64,000 bases of DNA from positions 2,444,720-2,508,719 of the forward strand of contig NZ_JAJKFT010000010.1 in assembly GCF_020966755.1 (NCBI RefSeq). The letters are read 5' to 3'. The stretch comes from Blastopirellula sediminis. GTDB lineage: Bacteria > Planctomycetota > Planctomycetia > Pirellulales > Pirellulaceae. Positions 9,299 to 19,259 of the stretch are shown here, one piece after another; position 1 is the stretch's first letter; each line of letters starts with the position of its first letter. The translations under genes were made by a program, and so were the position numbers. The notes below the pieces were generated by a model. The model was not told the origin of the DNA, made no database searches, and saw only the letters and a list, made by a program, of their open reading frames with translations.

Positions 9299-9523
9299 TT
9301 AGCCGCGGCTGACTTCGACGGTATTAATCAGCTCGATGTCCGCCGAGATCGATCGAGCGAGCTCCTGCGCCATCTGCTTTTGATAGAAGTTGTCGACTCG
9401 ACCGGCTAACACGATTCGGTTGTCGTGATATTCGACCTGAAGTTGGCGGAGGGGAAAGAGTGGACTAGCGCTGAGAGCGGTCCGAATGCGGGAGCGAACA
9501 TCTTTTACGTTCGAGCTAATCAT
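9299..9523 (-). CDS. Single BON-domain protein (copy 1)
   Basis: A 74-residue protein that is nearly all one BON domain: a helix (KDVRSRIRTALSASP), then VEYHDNRIVLAGRV and QKQMAQELARSI..IELINTVEV. BON domains are thought to bind membranes or small ligands. There is no signal peptide, so it is probably cytosolic. A second small BON protein at 25295-25507 shares the F-[YH]-x-KQMAQE segment, so the two are paralogues. A Shine-Dalgarno-like AAGGAAG precedes the ATG. Confidence 0.75.
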   Translation of the reverse strand: MISSNVKDVRSRIRTALSASPLFPLRQLQVEYHDNRIVLAGRVDNFYQKQMAQELARSISADIELINTVEVSRG

Positions 9524-9733
9524 CCGTGGATCTTCCTTGGCGACAAGTCGTTGCAGGGGGAGCTGCCTGACTGGCGGGAGTTTCCGGCGAACTCATTCGT
9601 AGCGAGCGTCAATTGCGATTTCTTCCATGGTGCTTTACGCCGGATATGTTGTTGTATGATTTTGCCGGTGACGGAGTCAACCATTTTTTTATAAATGTTA
9701 GCCCTATCGCGAACTCTTCTCGCTAGCGTCACA

Positions 9734-10396
9734 TTAGCTGACGATTCCTCGTTCTATCAACTGTGCAATGACGGTTGCCGCAAGTTGATCCGGCGGCGCT
9801 GAACCGCCCGCCAAGGTAATCTCTGGTTGGAGCGGCGCTTCGTAGGGATCATCAATCCCTGTCATGCCTTTTAGCTCTCCTGCGCGGGCCTTCTTGTAGA
9901 GTCCCTTGGGGTCACGGCTTTCGCAAACTTCCAACGGCGTGTCGACGAAGACCTCGATAAAGTCCCCCGGCGAACCGCTCGCCTCCAAGCGTTTGCGAAC
10001 GAGATCGCGATCTTTGCGATAGGGACTGACGAATGCGGCGAGAGTGATCAATCCCGCTTGGCAGAAGAGCTCGGTTACCGCTCCGATCCGGCGGATGTTT
10101 TCTTCACGATCGGCGGCGCCAAAGCCCAAGCCGAAACGTTTTGCGAAGTCGGCGTCGTGCGACTCGGCCAACATCGCCGTCGACGGATTGAGCCCGTGTC
10201 GCACGTTGTCGCCGTCGAGGAGAAACGTATGGACGCCGCGCTCATGCAGTTGACGGTCGACGAGATTGGCGATTGTGCTTTTGCCGCAACCGCTGAGCCC
10301 CGTGAACCAAATGACGCATCCACGATGGCCATTCAAACGTTCCCGATCGGCACGGCTGACCGCATGGTCGTGCCAGGTGACTTCGACTTTTTCCAT
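9734..10396 (-). CDS. cysC: Adenylylsulfate (APS) kinase
   Basis: A 220-residue APS kinase, which phosphorylates adenosine 5'-phosphosulfate to PAPS. The P-loop GLSGCGKST lies at 33-41, [12 protein letters not shown] at 59-70, the substrate loop FVSPYRKDR and the tail motif [20 protein letters not shown] further on. All are intact. The frame stays open upstream, but the ATG at 10396 gives the usual family length and has GGAAGAAG before it. The gene follows the acyl-CoA dehydrogenase-like gene by 23 bp and is probably in its transcript. No cysD/cysN or sulfotransferase gene is visible nearby. Confidence 0.92.
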   Translation of the reverse strand: MEKVEVTWHDHAVSRADRERLNGHRGCVIWFTGLSGCGKSTIANLVDRQLHERGVHTFLLDGDNVRHGLNPSTAMLAESHDADFAKRFGLGFGAADREENIRRIGAVTELFCQAGLITLAAFVSPYRKDRDLVRKRLEASGSPGDFIEVFVDTPLEVCESRDPKGLYKKARAGELKGMTGIDDPYEAPLQPEITLAGGSAPPDQLAATVIAQLIERGIVS

Positions 10397-10419
10397 CGCT
10401 ATGACTTCTTCCGCTTCGC

Positions 10420-11475
10420 TTAATCGACGATGCCGGCCAATTCGCACAAGTTGGCTTGTTGTACGGGTTGGGGGCAACTCCAAACCAAAAAGAACAACGC
10501 TTCGCGGCACCAGCGGCCGACGGGATGGCCTGTAACGTAGCCTGCTCCCTTAGCGGCCGACAAGGCGGCTTGCGTACTGCGGAGTGCAATGCTGTTGGCG
10601 CGGCTCCGAAGTTGCTCGGTGCTGCAGAGGGGCTGGCCTGCTGCCGCCGAGAGCAGATCAGCCTCAAGGTCGCTCAATTCCTGAGCAAATGACTCTGCAG
10701 GGGCAGAGAGCTCTGTCCGCTTCACCGCTTCCTCGCGGATATACGCAGCGGCGGCGTTGGCCAAGCCGATCGCAAGCGTTGACGTTTCTAAGCCCCCTGT
10801 CTTGGCGCCGACGCCGGCTTTCATGACATTCTCCATCGGCCCAGCGAGCAAATCGTCAGGGCCGATCCGAACCTGCGAGAATTTCACCATTCCGGTCGCG
10901 CTGCCGCTCAAGCCAACGAGATCGGCTGGCTTTTCGGCAGTGACGCCGGGTGCGTTGCCGGGAACGGCAGCCAAAAGTTCGCGGCCATCTTCCAGCGTCG
11001 CGCCGACGACCAGCGTGTCGGCGTAAACGCCGCCGGTGACCCAGGGACTGTAACCATCGAGCAAAAAGCTGTCCCCGTCAACCTTTGCGCCGAGTACCGG
11101 CTTGCTTAAGTGGCGTCGGCTCGTCGTCAGGTGAGAGATTCCGACCGTCGCGAAGGTCGCCCCGCTGGCGAGACCGGGAAGCAGCCGCTCACGGGCGACT
11201 TCATTGGAGGATCCGGCGATTCGTCGGCAGGCGCCCGTTCGCTGCGTAATGATAAACGTGGTCGTCAGACAGGCAGCGCTCAGCTTTAAATAGCCGCGCA
11301 CCACATCGGCGTCGCTCCATCCCAGTCCCCCATCTTCTTCGGAGAGAAACCAACGATAGACGCCGGCGTCGCCGCAGGCCTGCAAAGAAGTTGCGGGCCA
11401 CGTCTCTTCGGATGCGAGTTGATGAAGTTGCTCGCAAAGGAGATCGAGTTCGGGATCACTTGGATGTTGGATCAC
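10420..11475 (-). CDS. Acyl-CoA dehydrogenase-like flavoprotein
   Basis: A 351-residue protein with the acyl-CoA dehydrogenase fold. The N-terminal helical part has [17 protein letters not shown], the middle beta domain has [23 protein letters not shown] and [12 protein letters not shown], and a C-terminal helical domain ends in [19 protein letters not shown]. It is slightly shorter than typical members (about 380), and I cannot point confidently to a catalytic glutamate, so the substrate and even dehydrogenase activity are open. It precedes cysC in the same direction. Confidence 0.75.
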   Translation of the reverse strand: MIQHPSDPELDLLCEQLHQLASEETWPATSLQACGDAGVYRWFLSEEDGGLGWSDADVVRGYLKLSAACLTTTFIITQRTGACRRIAGSSNEVARERLLPGLASGATFATVGISHLTTSRRHLSKPVLGAKVDGDSFLLDGYSPWVTGGVYADTLVVGATLEDGRELLAAVPGNAPGVTAEKPADLVGLSGSATGMVKFSQVRIGPDDLLAGPMENVMKAGVGAKTGGLETSTLAIGLANAAAAYIREEAVKRTELSAPAESFAQELSDLEADLLSAAAGQPLCSTEQLRSRANSIALRSTQAALSAAKGAGYVTGHPVGRWCREALFFLVWSCPQPVQQANLCELAGIVD

Positions 11476-11844
11476 GACAATTCTTTCGGACGATTTTCAA
11501 GAAGAAAATAAAACTTGGCGAAGATAGGCATTCGATTTGCTATCAGCTGTCATCGTACGCATTTCGGTGCGTCGTCGCTAGCGAAGAGCGTTCGCTCGTT
11601 TCGCAGGGGAAGGCGAACCACCTGTTGCCGGCGATAGCAAATCCAAATTAGTTAGTTGCTATCGCCAACTTACTGCGATATGTCTAAAGGAGACAGCGAC
11701 TGCAAGAAGATAGCTTCAAGCATTCGGTTTCAGCTTCCGATTCGTAGGAGTGATTGGGGTCGCATCCCCAATAGCGAACAGGTACATTTGCCTTAAGTCT
11801 CCAGTTCCAAAGCGTTTCAGGCATTGCCTGCCGAAGGATGGATT
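11476..11844. other. Gene-free stretch between divergent genes
   Basis: This 369-bp region separates the minus-strand acyl-CoA dehydrogenase-like gene from glgP on the plus strand and must hold both promoters. The only clear structure is the 11-bp inverted repeat at 11630-11666. No consensus promoter stands out. Confidence 0.6.
11630..11666. repeat. 11-bp perfect inverted repeat upstream of glgP
   Basis: GGCGATAGCAA (11630-11640) is repeated in reverse complement as TTGCTATCGCC (11656-11666) around a 15-nt AT-rich loop. No T run follows, so it is not an ordinary terminator. It could be an operator or an RNA hairpin in the glgP leader. Confidence 0.6.
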
Positions 11845-14046
11845 ATGAGTCAAGCAGAATTGACGCAGACCGAGTCAGACGCCGTGACTGGCGTCGTCGC
11901 TGAATTGTCGGCCGAAAAACTCTATGACAAGTGCATCGAGTTGGCCAACAATCTATGGTGGACTTGGCAACCTGATGTATTCAACCTCTTCCGCGACCTC
12001 GATCCAATTCGTTGGCGCCAGCTCGATCATAACCCGATCGCATTGCTGAAAGAGTTTACGCCGGAGCGACTTGAGCTTCGTGCCGCAGAAATGGTCCTCT
12101 ACAGCCGCATTAACCACGCTTACCGCCGGCTGAAAGAATATTTGACGACGAAGGATACTTGGTCGGCCACTCACGCCGGCGTGCTTGGTTCTCGTCCTGT
12201 CGCTTACTTCTCCGCCGAATTCGGCATCCATGAATCGCTACCGATCTATTCGGGCGGTCTGGGGGTTCTTTCCGGCGACCACGTCAAAAGTGCTAGCGGA
12301 TTAGGCGTTCCGCTGATCGCGATCGGGCTGTTTTACGACCAGGGCTACTTCAAGCAGCACTTGGACGTCGACGGCTACCAGCATGAAGAATATATGGACA
12401 CGAAGGTCGAGAATCTGCCGATGAAGCCGGCGATCTCGCCCGACGGAACGCCGATCACCGTAACGCTCGAAACCCGCAGCGGTACGTTGAAGGCCAAAGT
12501 CTGGAAGATGAACGTCGGTCGCGTGAAGCTCTTTTTGCTCGACTGCGACGTCGACGGCAACAAGCCGGAAGATCGCGAGTTGACCAGCCGTTTGTACGGC
12601 GGCGACGAGCGGACCCGTATTCGCCAGGAACTGGTGCTCGGCGTCGGCGGTATGCGAGCGCTGAAAGCGCTCGGAATCACCCCCGGCGTTTACCACCTGA
12701 ACGAAGGGCACAGCGCCTTCGCTCCGCTGGAAGGGATGCGGGAACGGATCGTGGAAGACGGACTGTCGTACGACGACGCCCTCCGCGACGTCGCGCGTCA
12801 GACCATCTTTACGACCCACACGCCGGTTCCGGCCGGTCACGACCGGTTTGACGCAGGGTTGATTGAAGAGCACCTTGGCCCGCTCCGCGACGCCATGGGG
12901 ATCTCACACGATCAATTGATGGGTCTGGGACGGGTCGAACCGCAGAACCCGAACGAAACCTTCTGCATGACCGTCTTGGGGTTGAAGCTTTCCCGCCGCG
13001 CCAACGCGGTGAGCCAGCTGCATGGTCACGTCTCGCGACGCATGTGGGCTCATCTCTGGCCGTGGCGCGTGGAAGAAGAGATTCCGATCGGGCACATCAC
13101 CAACGGCGTTCACGTCCCGAGCTGGGTCGCGTGGCAGATGTTGCAGTTGTACGATCGCCACTTCCCCAGCGGTTGGTATGGCCGGATGGGCGAAGCGGAC
13201 GCTTGGCAGTTCATCCACAACGTCGATCCGGGCGAACTATGGGAAACCCACGCGACGCTGAAGAACCTGCTTTTGCAGTTCGTCCGTCGCCGCGTTTCGC
13301 GCCAATGTCGCCGTCGTGGCGAAAGTGATGACGCCGTCGAACGAGCTCGCACGCTGCTCGATCCGAACATCCTGACGATCGGATTCGCGCGGCGTTTCGC
13401 AACTTACAAACGAGCCGACTTGCTGCTGGACGATATGGATCGCTTGGACGAAATCGTCAACTCGACGACCCGTCCGGTGCAGTTCATCTTCTCCGGCAAG
13501 GCCCATCCAAAGGATGAGCCGGGCAAGGCGAAGATTCGCGACATCTTCAATCTTCGCAACGATGAACGTTTCCGTCACCGGATCGTCTTCGTCGAAGATT
13601 ATGACATCAACGTCGCTCGCCACTTGATCCAAGGGGTCGACGTCTGGTTGAACAACCCGCGTCGTCCGTTGGAAGCCTCTGGAACCAGCGGTCAGAAGGT
13701 CGTCCTCAACGGCGGTCTGAACTGCTCGATTCTCGACGGCTGGTGGGCGGAAGCTCACGACGGCGCCAACGGTTTTGCGATCGGCAATGGACGAACGCAC
13801 AGCTCGGTCGAACATCAGGACGCTCGAGACGGCAGCGAACTGTACCGCGTGCTGGAAGACGAAGTCGTGCCTCTCTTCTATGACCGCGACGTCGATGGAC
13901 TGCCGCGCGAATGGATCAAACGCATGATGAACTCGATCAGCACGCTGGCCTGGCGATTCAGCGCTCACCGCATGGTGATGGACTACACGCGCCACGCGTA
14001 TGTCCCGGCCGCCGGCGGCTTGAGCTGCGATATGAACCAGTTCTAA
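11845..14046 (+). CDS. glgP: Alpha-glucan (glycogen) phosphorylase
   Basis: A 733-residue phosphorylase that releases glucose-1-phosphate from glycogen or maltodextrin. The N-terminal 100 residues (ELANNLWWTWQPDVF, LDPIRWRQLDHNP) match the DUF3417 domain found in this shorter family. The core has SAEFGIHESLPIYSGGLGVL, LNEGHSAF, THTPVPAGHDRF and GHITNGVHVPSW. Near the end, EASGTSGQKVVLNG holds the lysine that binds pyridoxal phosphate. The start is ATG 11845, with GAAGGA eight bases before, rather than the in-frame TTG at 11824. A strong terminator follows, so it is likely monocistronic. Confidence 0.93.
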   Translation: MSQAELTQTESDAVTGVVAELSAEKLYDKCIELANNLWWTWQPDVFNLFRDLDPIRWRQLDHNPIALLKEFTPERLELRAAEMVLYSRINHAYRRLKEYLTTKDTWSATHAGVLGSRPVAYFSAEFGIHESLPIYSGGLGVLSGDHVKSASGLGVPLIAIGLFYDQGYFKQHLDVDGYQHEEYMDTKVENLPMKPAISPDGTPITVTLETRSGTLKAKVWKMNVGRVKLFLLDCDVDGNKPEDRELTSRLYGGDERTRIRQELVLGVGGMRALKALGITPGVYHLNEGHSAFAPLEGMRERIVEDGLSYDDALRDVARQTIFTTHTPVPAGHDRFDAGLIEEHLGPLRDAMGISHDQLMGLGRVEPQNPNETFCMTVLGLKLSRRANAVSQLHGHVSRRMWAHLWPWRVEEEIPIGHITNGVHVPSWVAWQMLQLYDRHFPSGWYGRMGEADAWQFIHNVDPGELWETHATLKNLLLQFVRRRVSRQCRRRGESDDAVERARTLLDPNILTIGFARRFATYKRADLLLDDMDRLDEIVNSTTRPVQFIFSGKAHPKDEPGKAKIRDIFNLRNDERFRHRIVFVEDYDINVARHLIQGVDVWLNNPRRPLEASGTSGQKVVLNGGLNCSILDGWWAEAHDGANGFAIGNGRTHSSVEHQDARDGSELYRVLEDEVVPLFYDRDVDGLPREWIKRMMNSISTLAWRFSAHRMVMDYTRHAYVPAAGGLSCDMNQF

Positions 14047-14066
14047 CGTTGGACGTAACTATCCAA

Positions 14067-14103
14067 GGCGCCTTGCCGGTTTCGGCAAGGCGCCTTTTTT
14101 TTT
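14067..14103 (+). terminator. Strong terminator after glgP
   Basis: An 11-bp perfect stem, GGCGCCTTGCC (14067-14077) with GGCAAGGCGCC (14084-14094), a 6-nt loop and nine T's. It begins 20 nt after the stop codon. Confidence 0.93.
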
Positions 14104-14322
14104 GCGAATAGCCGAAACAAGCCGCGATTGCCCACGTTTCACAAACTCTTGTACAAGCGGATCTTACGAATCTCACGCAGTCCGTCGGCAGGCTCGTGGC
14201 GAGAACGTGGAATGTTAAGATTGTCCGTCGGTATCTGAACCTGCGGCTCCCAATAGGCGAAGATGAATTGAATCGGCGAGATCAGGTTTCTTACGTACGC
14301 CGCACGCTGAAGGAGAGCCGCG

Positions 14323-16236
14323 ATGGCGGAGATCACTGGTAGCGATAGCCAGCGTCATTTTCGAGACGAAGCGCGAGTGCTCATCGCCGAAGTCGATACT
14401 TTGCGAACGGCGACGCAGCAGATGGTCGATCGTCATCAACTGCAATTGGATCGGCTGGCGGCCGATATGCGCGAAAGTGGTGAGAACCTGGTTCGCTACG
14501 TCGCCGCACGCCAATTTGACTTGCGGCCGCTGCAGTTGCGATTGCACGAACTCGGCGTAAGTTCTTTAGGTCGGATGGAAGCGTACGTTGAAGCGTCGCT
14601 CATCGCCGTGTTGCGGGTGCTGCAAGCCGTCGCCCAGCAAACGCCTATGGAGGAGGAAGGCGATACCGCGTTGAGCTTTCGCCAGGGAAGGGCCCTGTTG
14701 GTAAAACATGCCGCCGACCTGTTTGGGCATTTGCCGCCGCCGCGTCAGGTGAGCGTGATGACGACCATGCCGAGCGAAGCGGCTCAGCGGCCGCAGTTGA
14801 TTCATGATCTCTTGGCTGCAGGCATGAACGTCATGCGGATCAATTGCTCGCAAGACTCCGCTGAGCAGTGGCGACAGATGATCGATCATCTCCGTGCCGC
14901 GGAAAAGGAACTTGGCTTATCGTGCAAAGTGTTCATGGATCTGGCTGGTCCCAATCCAAGAACGGGGCCGCTCACCGCGCAAGACAGGAAGATCGAGAAA
15001 ACTGGGGCTCCTGATAATCAGGAGATCGTTGTTCGTGCCGGAGGCGTTTCGATTTCACCATCCGGATTTCCGCTACGGGATGGAGACTCCGTTCTAACGC
15101 TCAAAGAGAAGTTTGTTCGCAAGATTGAAGTCGGGGATCGTATCCTCGTTCGATCCGATGAGGAGCAACTCGTCGTGGAGGTGCGCCATTGCGACGCGTC
15201 AGGCGCGTGGGGAGTGGCGGAGCAGTCGGGACGCTTCGCCGTCAAAACGAGAATTGAGCTTTATCGGCAGGACGAAAGGGTCGCCAAGACCCGGTTGCGC
15301 CCCATTCCGACTTCGCCAGGCGAAGCGAGTTTCCGGCTTCACCCCGGCGAAACCCTGGTGCTGACGGCGTCTGACGAGTTGGGACGCGACGCCATTCGAA
15401 ATGAAGCGGGCGAGATTGTGCAGCCGGCCGTTGTCGGCTGCACGCTTCCGGTCATTCTGCCGTTCGTTCAGGTCGGGCAGCGAGTCCTGTACGACGATGG
15501 CGACATGGAGGCGATCGTGCGGTCGCGAACCGACCAAGAGGTCACGCTGGAGATAACGCGTGCTCGGAAGGGGGCGGTCAAGATTCGGAGCGGGAAGGGG
15601 TTGAACTTTCCCGATACCGATGCAACTTGTCTCAATTCGCTGACCGAGAAAGATCACCGCGACTTGGAGTTCATCGTTCAACATGCCGACGCCGTCGGCT
15701 TCAGCTTCGTTCGCAATCCCGTGGACGTTCAGCGATTGCTTGATCGTCTCGACCAGCTTGAGTCGCAGCGTCTGGGAGTCGTCCTCAAGATCGAAACGCA
15801 AGACGCGTTTCGGAATCTTCCGATGTTGCTCCTCACCGCGATGCAGCGCTCGCCGGTCGGGGTGATGGTAGCGCGGGGAGACATGGGAGCCGAACTTGGC
15901 TTCCGGCGCATGAGCGAAGTCCAGGAAGAGATACTCTGGATTTGCGAAGCGGCTCACGTGCCGGTGATCTGGGCGACCGAAGTGCTCGATAGTTTCGCCA
16001 AAAGCGGAGTTCCGACGCGCGGCGACGTCACCGATGCGGCGATGGCAGGTCGCGCCGAGTGCGTGATGTTGAACAAAGGGGAGTATATCGTCGAGACGCT
16101 CGAGTTTCTCATCGACGTCTTAGGGAGAATGGGTGAGCATCAGCGCAAGAAATTCGCCCGCTTGCTAAAGCTGAATATGCGTCAGCTTCCCGAGAAAGAA
16201 GCTGCGGGGGACGAATCGTCGGAATCGAACGGGTAG
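14323..16236 (+). CDS. Pyruvate-kinase-like protein of unusual architecture
   Basis: A 637-residue protein. Residues 143-215 and 430-610 resemble the pyruvate kinase barrel: MRINCS at 171-176, KVFMDLAGP, VLKIET with the catalytic-type lysine K489, VARGDMGAE at 516-524, and TRGDVTDAAMAG. Three things differ from ordinary pyruvate kinase. There is a 140-residue helical N-terminal extension. The insert between barrel halves (about 216-430) is roughly twice the usual B domain. The usual C-terminal allosteric domain is missing. MLSGET-type residues are replaced by MLNKGE. Whether it makes pyruvate is uncertain. The start ATG follows AAGGAGAG. Confidence 0.75.
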   Translation: MAEITGSDSQRHFRDEARVLIAEVDTLRTATQQMVDRHQLQLDRLAADMRESGENLVRYVAARQFDLRPLQLRLHELGVSSLGRMEAYVEASLIAVLRVLQAVAQQTPMEEEGDTALSFRQGRALLVKHAADLFGHLPPPRQVSVMTTMPSEAAQRPQLIHDLLAAGMNVMRINCSQDSAEQWRQMIDHLRAAEKELGLSCKVFMDLAGPNPRTGPLTAQDRKIEKTGAPDNQEIVVRAGGVSISPSGFPLRDGDSVLTLKEKFVRKIEVGDRILVRSDEEQLVVEVRHCDASGAWGVAEQSGRFAVKTRIELYRQDERVAKTRLRPIPTSPGEASFRLHPGETLVLTASDELGRDAIRNEAGEIVQPAVVGCTLPVILPFVQVGQRVLYDDGDMEAIVRSRTDQEVTLEITRARKGAVKIRSGKGLNFPDTDATCLNSLTEKDHRDLEFIVQHADAVGFSFVRNPVDVQRLLDRLDQLESQRLGVVLKIETQDAFRNLPMLLLTAMQRSPVGVMVARGDMGAELGFRRMSEVQEEILWICEAAHVPVIWATEVLDSFAKSGVPTRGDVTDAAMAGRAECVMLNKGEYIVETLEFLIDVLGRMGEHQRKKFARLLKLNMRQLPEKEAAGDESSESNG

Positions 16237-16357
16237 CCTGTCGGCTTCGTTCCGCTCGCTGGACGGACGGTTTTCTCGCGAAAACTGTTTGCTTCGCCAG
16301 TTTGCAGCGATTAGAACACAGAAGCTTTTTCTCCTCTCCCTCGACAGGAACCGTCCC

Positions 16358-16756
16358 ATGATCATTTGGGGATCTACCGGCCGTGAATCGACTTGCGCGT
16401 CCGGCGATTTCTTCTGTCCCACTTGTCGCCGCGACACCGAATACGGCCATCAGCGCGTCCAGCGATATTTCACCCTCTATTTCATTCCGCTGTTTCCGAT
16501 GAACACGGTCGGCGAGTACGTCAAATGTTATTCGTGCGGCGGTCAGTACAGCACCGAGATTCTCGACATCCCCCGCGAACAGATTCGCGCGTTGATCGAA
16601 CCCTGGATCTGCGGTCGCTGCGGCAATAACAACGCCGCCGAGTACGGCGAGTGCCTGGGTTGCAGGAGTCCCCGCCGCCTGGCGGCTCGTCCTCAACAGA
16701 GCAGAATCGCACCCCCGTCCGACGATGACGACATCATCGAGGCCGAATCGGTCTAA
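16358..16756 (+). CDS. Zinc-ribbon protein
   Basis: A 132-residue protein with two cysteine pairs near the start (FFCPTC, CYSC) around a hydrophobic YFTLYFIPLFPM segment, as in small zinc-ribbon proteins of unknown function. A further CGRC...CLGC pair lies near residues 85-102, and the tail is acidic. The ATG at 16358 is preceded by AGGAA. I prefer it to the earlier in-frame start at 16289, whose extra 23 residues are not conserved-looking. Its last 23 bp overlap the convergent histidine kinase gene. Confidence 0.65.
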   Translation: MIIWGSTGRESTCASGDFFCPTCRRDTEYGHQRVQRYFTLYFIPLFPMNTVGEYVKCYSCGGQYSTEILDIPREQIRALIEPWICGRCGNNNAAEYGECLGCRSPRRLAARPQQSRIAPPSDDDDIIEAESV

Positions 16757-19259
16757 CGCTATCGGCGGCGGCGTCGGCGTCTGAGTCGGAGGAGGGGCCC
16801 GTAAAACGCCCTGACTGCGTGCTGCCGTTAGTCGACGTCGCAACGGCGCTCTCCTGATCTGCCTGATGGCTGCGTAGCGCCATGTGGATCTTCTTCAAGA
16901 GCGTCTTGCGGTGGATCGGCTTCGACGAATAGTCGGAGCAGCCGACGTCGATGCAGCGTTGTCGATCTTCTTCCATCGCCTGAGCGGTCAGCGCGATGAT
17001 CGGCAACTTGTAGCCTTGTTTTCGCAGCTTCTCGGTCGCCGTATATCCGTCCATGATCGGCATCTGCATGTCCATCAGGATCAGATCGAATTGCTGCGAG
17101 GTTTGGTCGGCGTGCTCCATCTTTTCTAACGCTTCGGCGCCGTTGGTGGCGAGCGTAATCTTTGCGCCGGCTCGTTCCAGGATGGTGCGGATCAGCAGCT
17201 GCGCGTCGCGACTGTCTTCGACGAGCAGCACGTTGGCGTCGAGATGCGTTGGAAATTCATGCGACGGTTTCGTCATGCTCGTCATGCACTCGTCGATCGA
17301 TTCGACGAAGGGGATTCCTTCGATGTCGCCGACGGGGACCGAGAGGGTGAAGGAGGAGCCTTTCCCCATGGCGCTTTCGACGATCAGCGTACCTCCCATC
17401 AACTCGGCGAGACGGCGACTGATCGGGAGTCCCAAACCGGCGCCGCCGTAGGACCGAGAAACCGTATCGTCAGCTTGCACGAACGGTTCGAAGATCGACT
17501 CCAGCTTTTCGCTTGGGATGCCGGGCCCTGTATCGGTCACGCGGAACCGCAACATCCGCCGCCCGACGTCGCCGAAGGTCGACGAGAGTTCGAGGGTGAC
17601 TCCCCCTTTCTCGGTGAATTTCAGTGCGTTGCCGACCAGGTTGATCAAGATCTGACGCAACCGCAGGGCGTCGGTTTCGATTTCGGCTGGGATCGGGGTC
17701 TTGCAGCGGACCGCGAGCGAAAGTCGCCGCGACGCAGCCCGTTTTTTCAGGATGCTCGCCACTTCGTTGGCGATCCGACCGGGCGAGCAGAGTTCCGTGT
17801 GAATTTCGGTTCGCCCCGCTTCGATCTTCGAGAGGTCCAGGACGTCGTCGATCAGCCCCAGCAAGTGTTCGCCGTTGCGAAGAATCGTGCTAAGCGTTTC
17901 GTTGCGTTCCTCCCCGGAACCGTAGTCAGGCGACTCCATCAGATTTTCGGTAAAGCCGAGAATCGCGGTCATTGGGGTGCGCAGCTCGTGACTCATCGTC
18001 GCCAGGAAGCGGCTCTTCGCCTCGTTGGCCGCTTCGGCGCGATGCTGTGCGGCGAGCAGCTCGTCATGCGCATGGACGATCTTCCAGGACATTGCGTTGA
18101 ACTGACGGATGACGGAGTTCAGCTCGTCATGGTATTCGTCATCAACCTGCAAACCGAACTCCCCGTCCCCAATTCGCTTCGCGGCATGCGACAAACGCGA
18201 GATGCGCGTCCGCAAACGATTGCCGACGACCCAGCTGATCGCCAGAACGGCGGTCGCCAGCAGCATCGCGATCGCGAAGATGTTCCACCGCAATCGGGTC
18301 AGCGGCGCCATCAGGGTGCTTTCCGACTGATCGATGATCGTTTGCCAGCCAAGCCCGGCGAATTTTCCCGAACCTCGGCTCTCGGCGACGACGGACAGAA
18401 TGCGTTTGCCGGTCGGATCGGCATGTTCATAGATTCGCTGCGTCGGCCCGTACGCGGTGAATTCCAAGCCTTCCAGCGGCGAGGTTTGGTCGAGCGGCGT
18501 GCGGGTGCTTTCGGCGGAGTGGTAGATGTACTTCTGATTGGAGTCGATCAGAGCAACGTTTAGCACGGAATCTTGCGAGGCGCGTTGATCGATCACGTCG
18601 ATGATTTCATTCAGCGAGACGACGGTTTTCAGCACGCCCAGGAAATCGCCGTTGGCGTCATCGACGCGCAGGCAAAGGCTGATCGCATACTCGCCGGCGC
18701 TTTCGTCGTACGCGACGTTGTCGACGTAGACCGCTTCCTTCGCCGCCGCCTTCCACCACACTTCATCGTCTTGGCGATAGTCGGAAGTGCGGTTCGTTTC
18801 GGCGACGTTGGCGCCATAGCGGTTGGTAAGAAAAACTTCGCCATATTCGGCGGCGCCATATTCGTCATTGAGCAACGCGACTTGGCGAGCGAGTTCTTTC
18901 GACAGCGGCGACGCGTCGATTTCGCTCGACAGTATTTCGCTTTCCGGATCATGGGCTCGCCATTGTCGATCGCGCTCGTCGATCGTGCCTTGGATGTCGC
19001 TAAGCTCGGCGAACTCGGCGTTAGACTCGATCAGGGCCTGACGGATCTGGGGCGATTCGGAATAGGCCCTCCATTGGGCCGTTTTCGCGTGCACCATGCG
19101 ATCGATCTCGTCGATCACCGACTGCGCCTGGCCGGCCGAACGGCTGACGATGACGTTGCGGAGAACGTCCGACGCCTGTCGGCTTGCGAGGTAGCCGAGC
19201 AGCAACATACTAACCACCAAAATGATTAGTAACGAATAGAACTTCGTCGTAAGCTTCAT
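16734..19259 (-). CDS. Membrane-bound hybrid sensor histidine kinase
   Basis: An 841-residue hybrid kinase. TM1 lies at about 8-25, an extracytoplasmic sensor of the double-Cache type at about 30-320 (with RYGANVAETNRTSDYRQDDEVWW), and TM2 at about 325-347. HAMP follows at 348-400. HisKA has phospho-acceptor H424 in MSHELRTPM, the ATPase has NALKF, DTGPGIP and GAGLGL, and a C-terminal receiver has D730 in ILMDMQMPIMDG and a KP lysine near 783. All key residues are present. The ligand is unknown. No partner regulator is adjacent, and phosphotransfer beyond the receiver would need an Hpt protein elsewhere. Confidence 0.92.
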   Translation of the reverse strand: MKLTTKFYSLLIILVVSMLLLGYLASRQASDVLRNVIVSRSAGQAQSVIDEIDRMVHAKTAQWRAYSESPQIRQALIESNAEFAELSDIQGTIDERDRQWRAHDPESEILSSEIDASPLSKELARQVALLNDEYGAAEYGEVFLTNRYGANVAETNRTSDYRQDDEVWWKAAAKEAVYVDNVAYDESAGEYAISLCLRVDDANGDFLGVLKTVVSLNEIIDVIDQRASQDSVLNVALIDSNQKYIYHSAESTRTPLDQTSPLEGLEFTAYGPTQRIYEHADPTGKRILSVVAESRGSGKFAGLGWQTIIDQSESTLMAPLTRLRWNIFAIAMLLATAVLAISWVVGNRLRTRISRLSHAAKRIGDGEFGLQVDDEYHDELNSVIRQFNAMSWKIVHAHDELLAAQHRAEAANEAKSRFLATMSHELRTPMTAILGFTENLMESPDYGSGEERNETLSTILRNGEHLLGLIDDVLDLSKIEAGRTEIHTELCSPGRIANEVASILKKRAASRRLSLAVRCKTPIPAEIETDALRLRQILINLVGNALKFTEKGGVTLELSSTFGDVGRRMLRFRVTDTGPGIPSEKLESIFEPFVQADDTVSRSYGGAGLGLPISRRLAELMGGTLIVESAMGKGSSFTLSVPVGDIEGIPFVESIDECMTSMTKPSHEFPTHLDANVLLVEDSRDAQLLIRTILERAGAKITLATNGAEALEKMEHADQTSQQFDLILMDMQMPIMDGYTATEKLRKQGYKLPIIALTAQAMEEDRQRCIDVGCSDYSSKPIHRKTLLKKIHMALRSHQADQESAVATSTNGSTQSGRFTGPSSDSDADAAADSVRPIRPR

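Noticed and set aside
17244-18563. 439-codon plus-strand frame inside the hybrid kinase gene
   Set aside because: The minus strand codes for complete kinase and receiver motifs. The plus frame is an artefact of codon bias.
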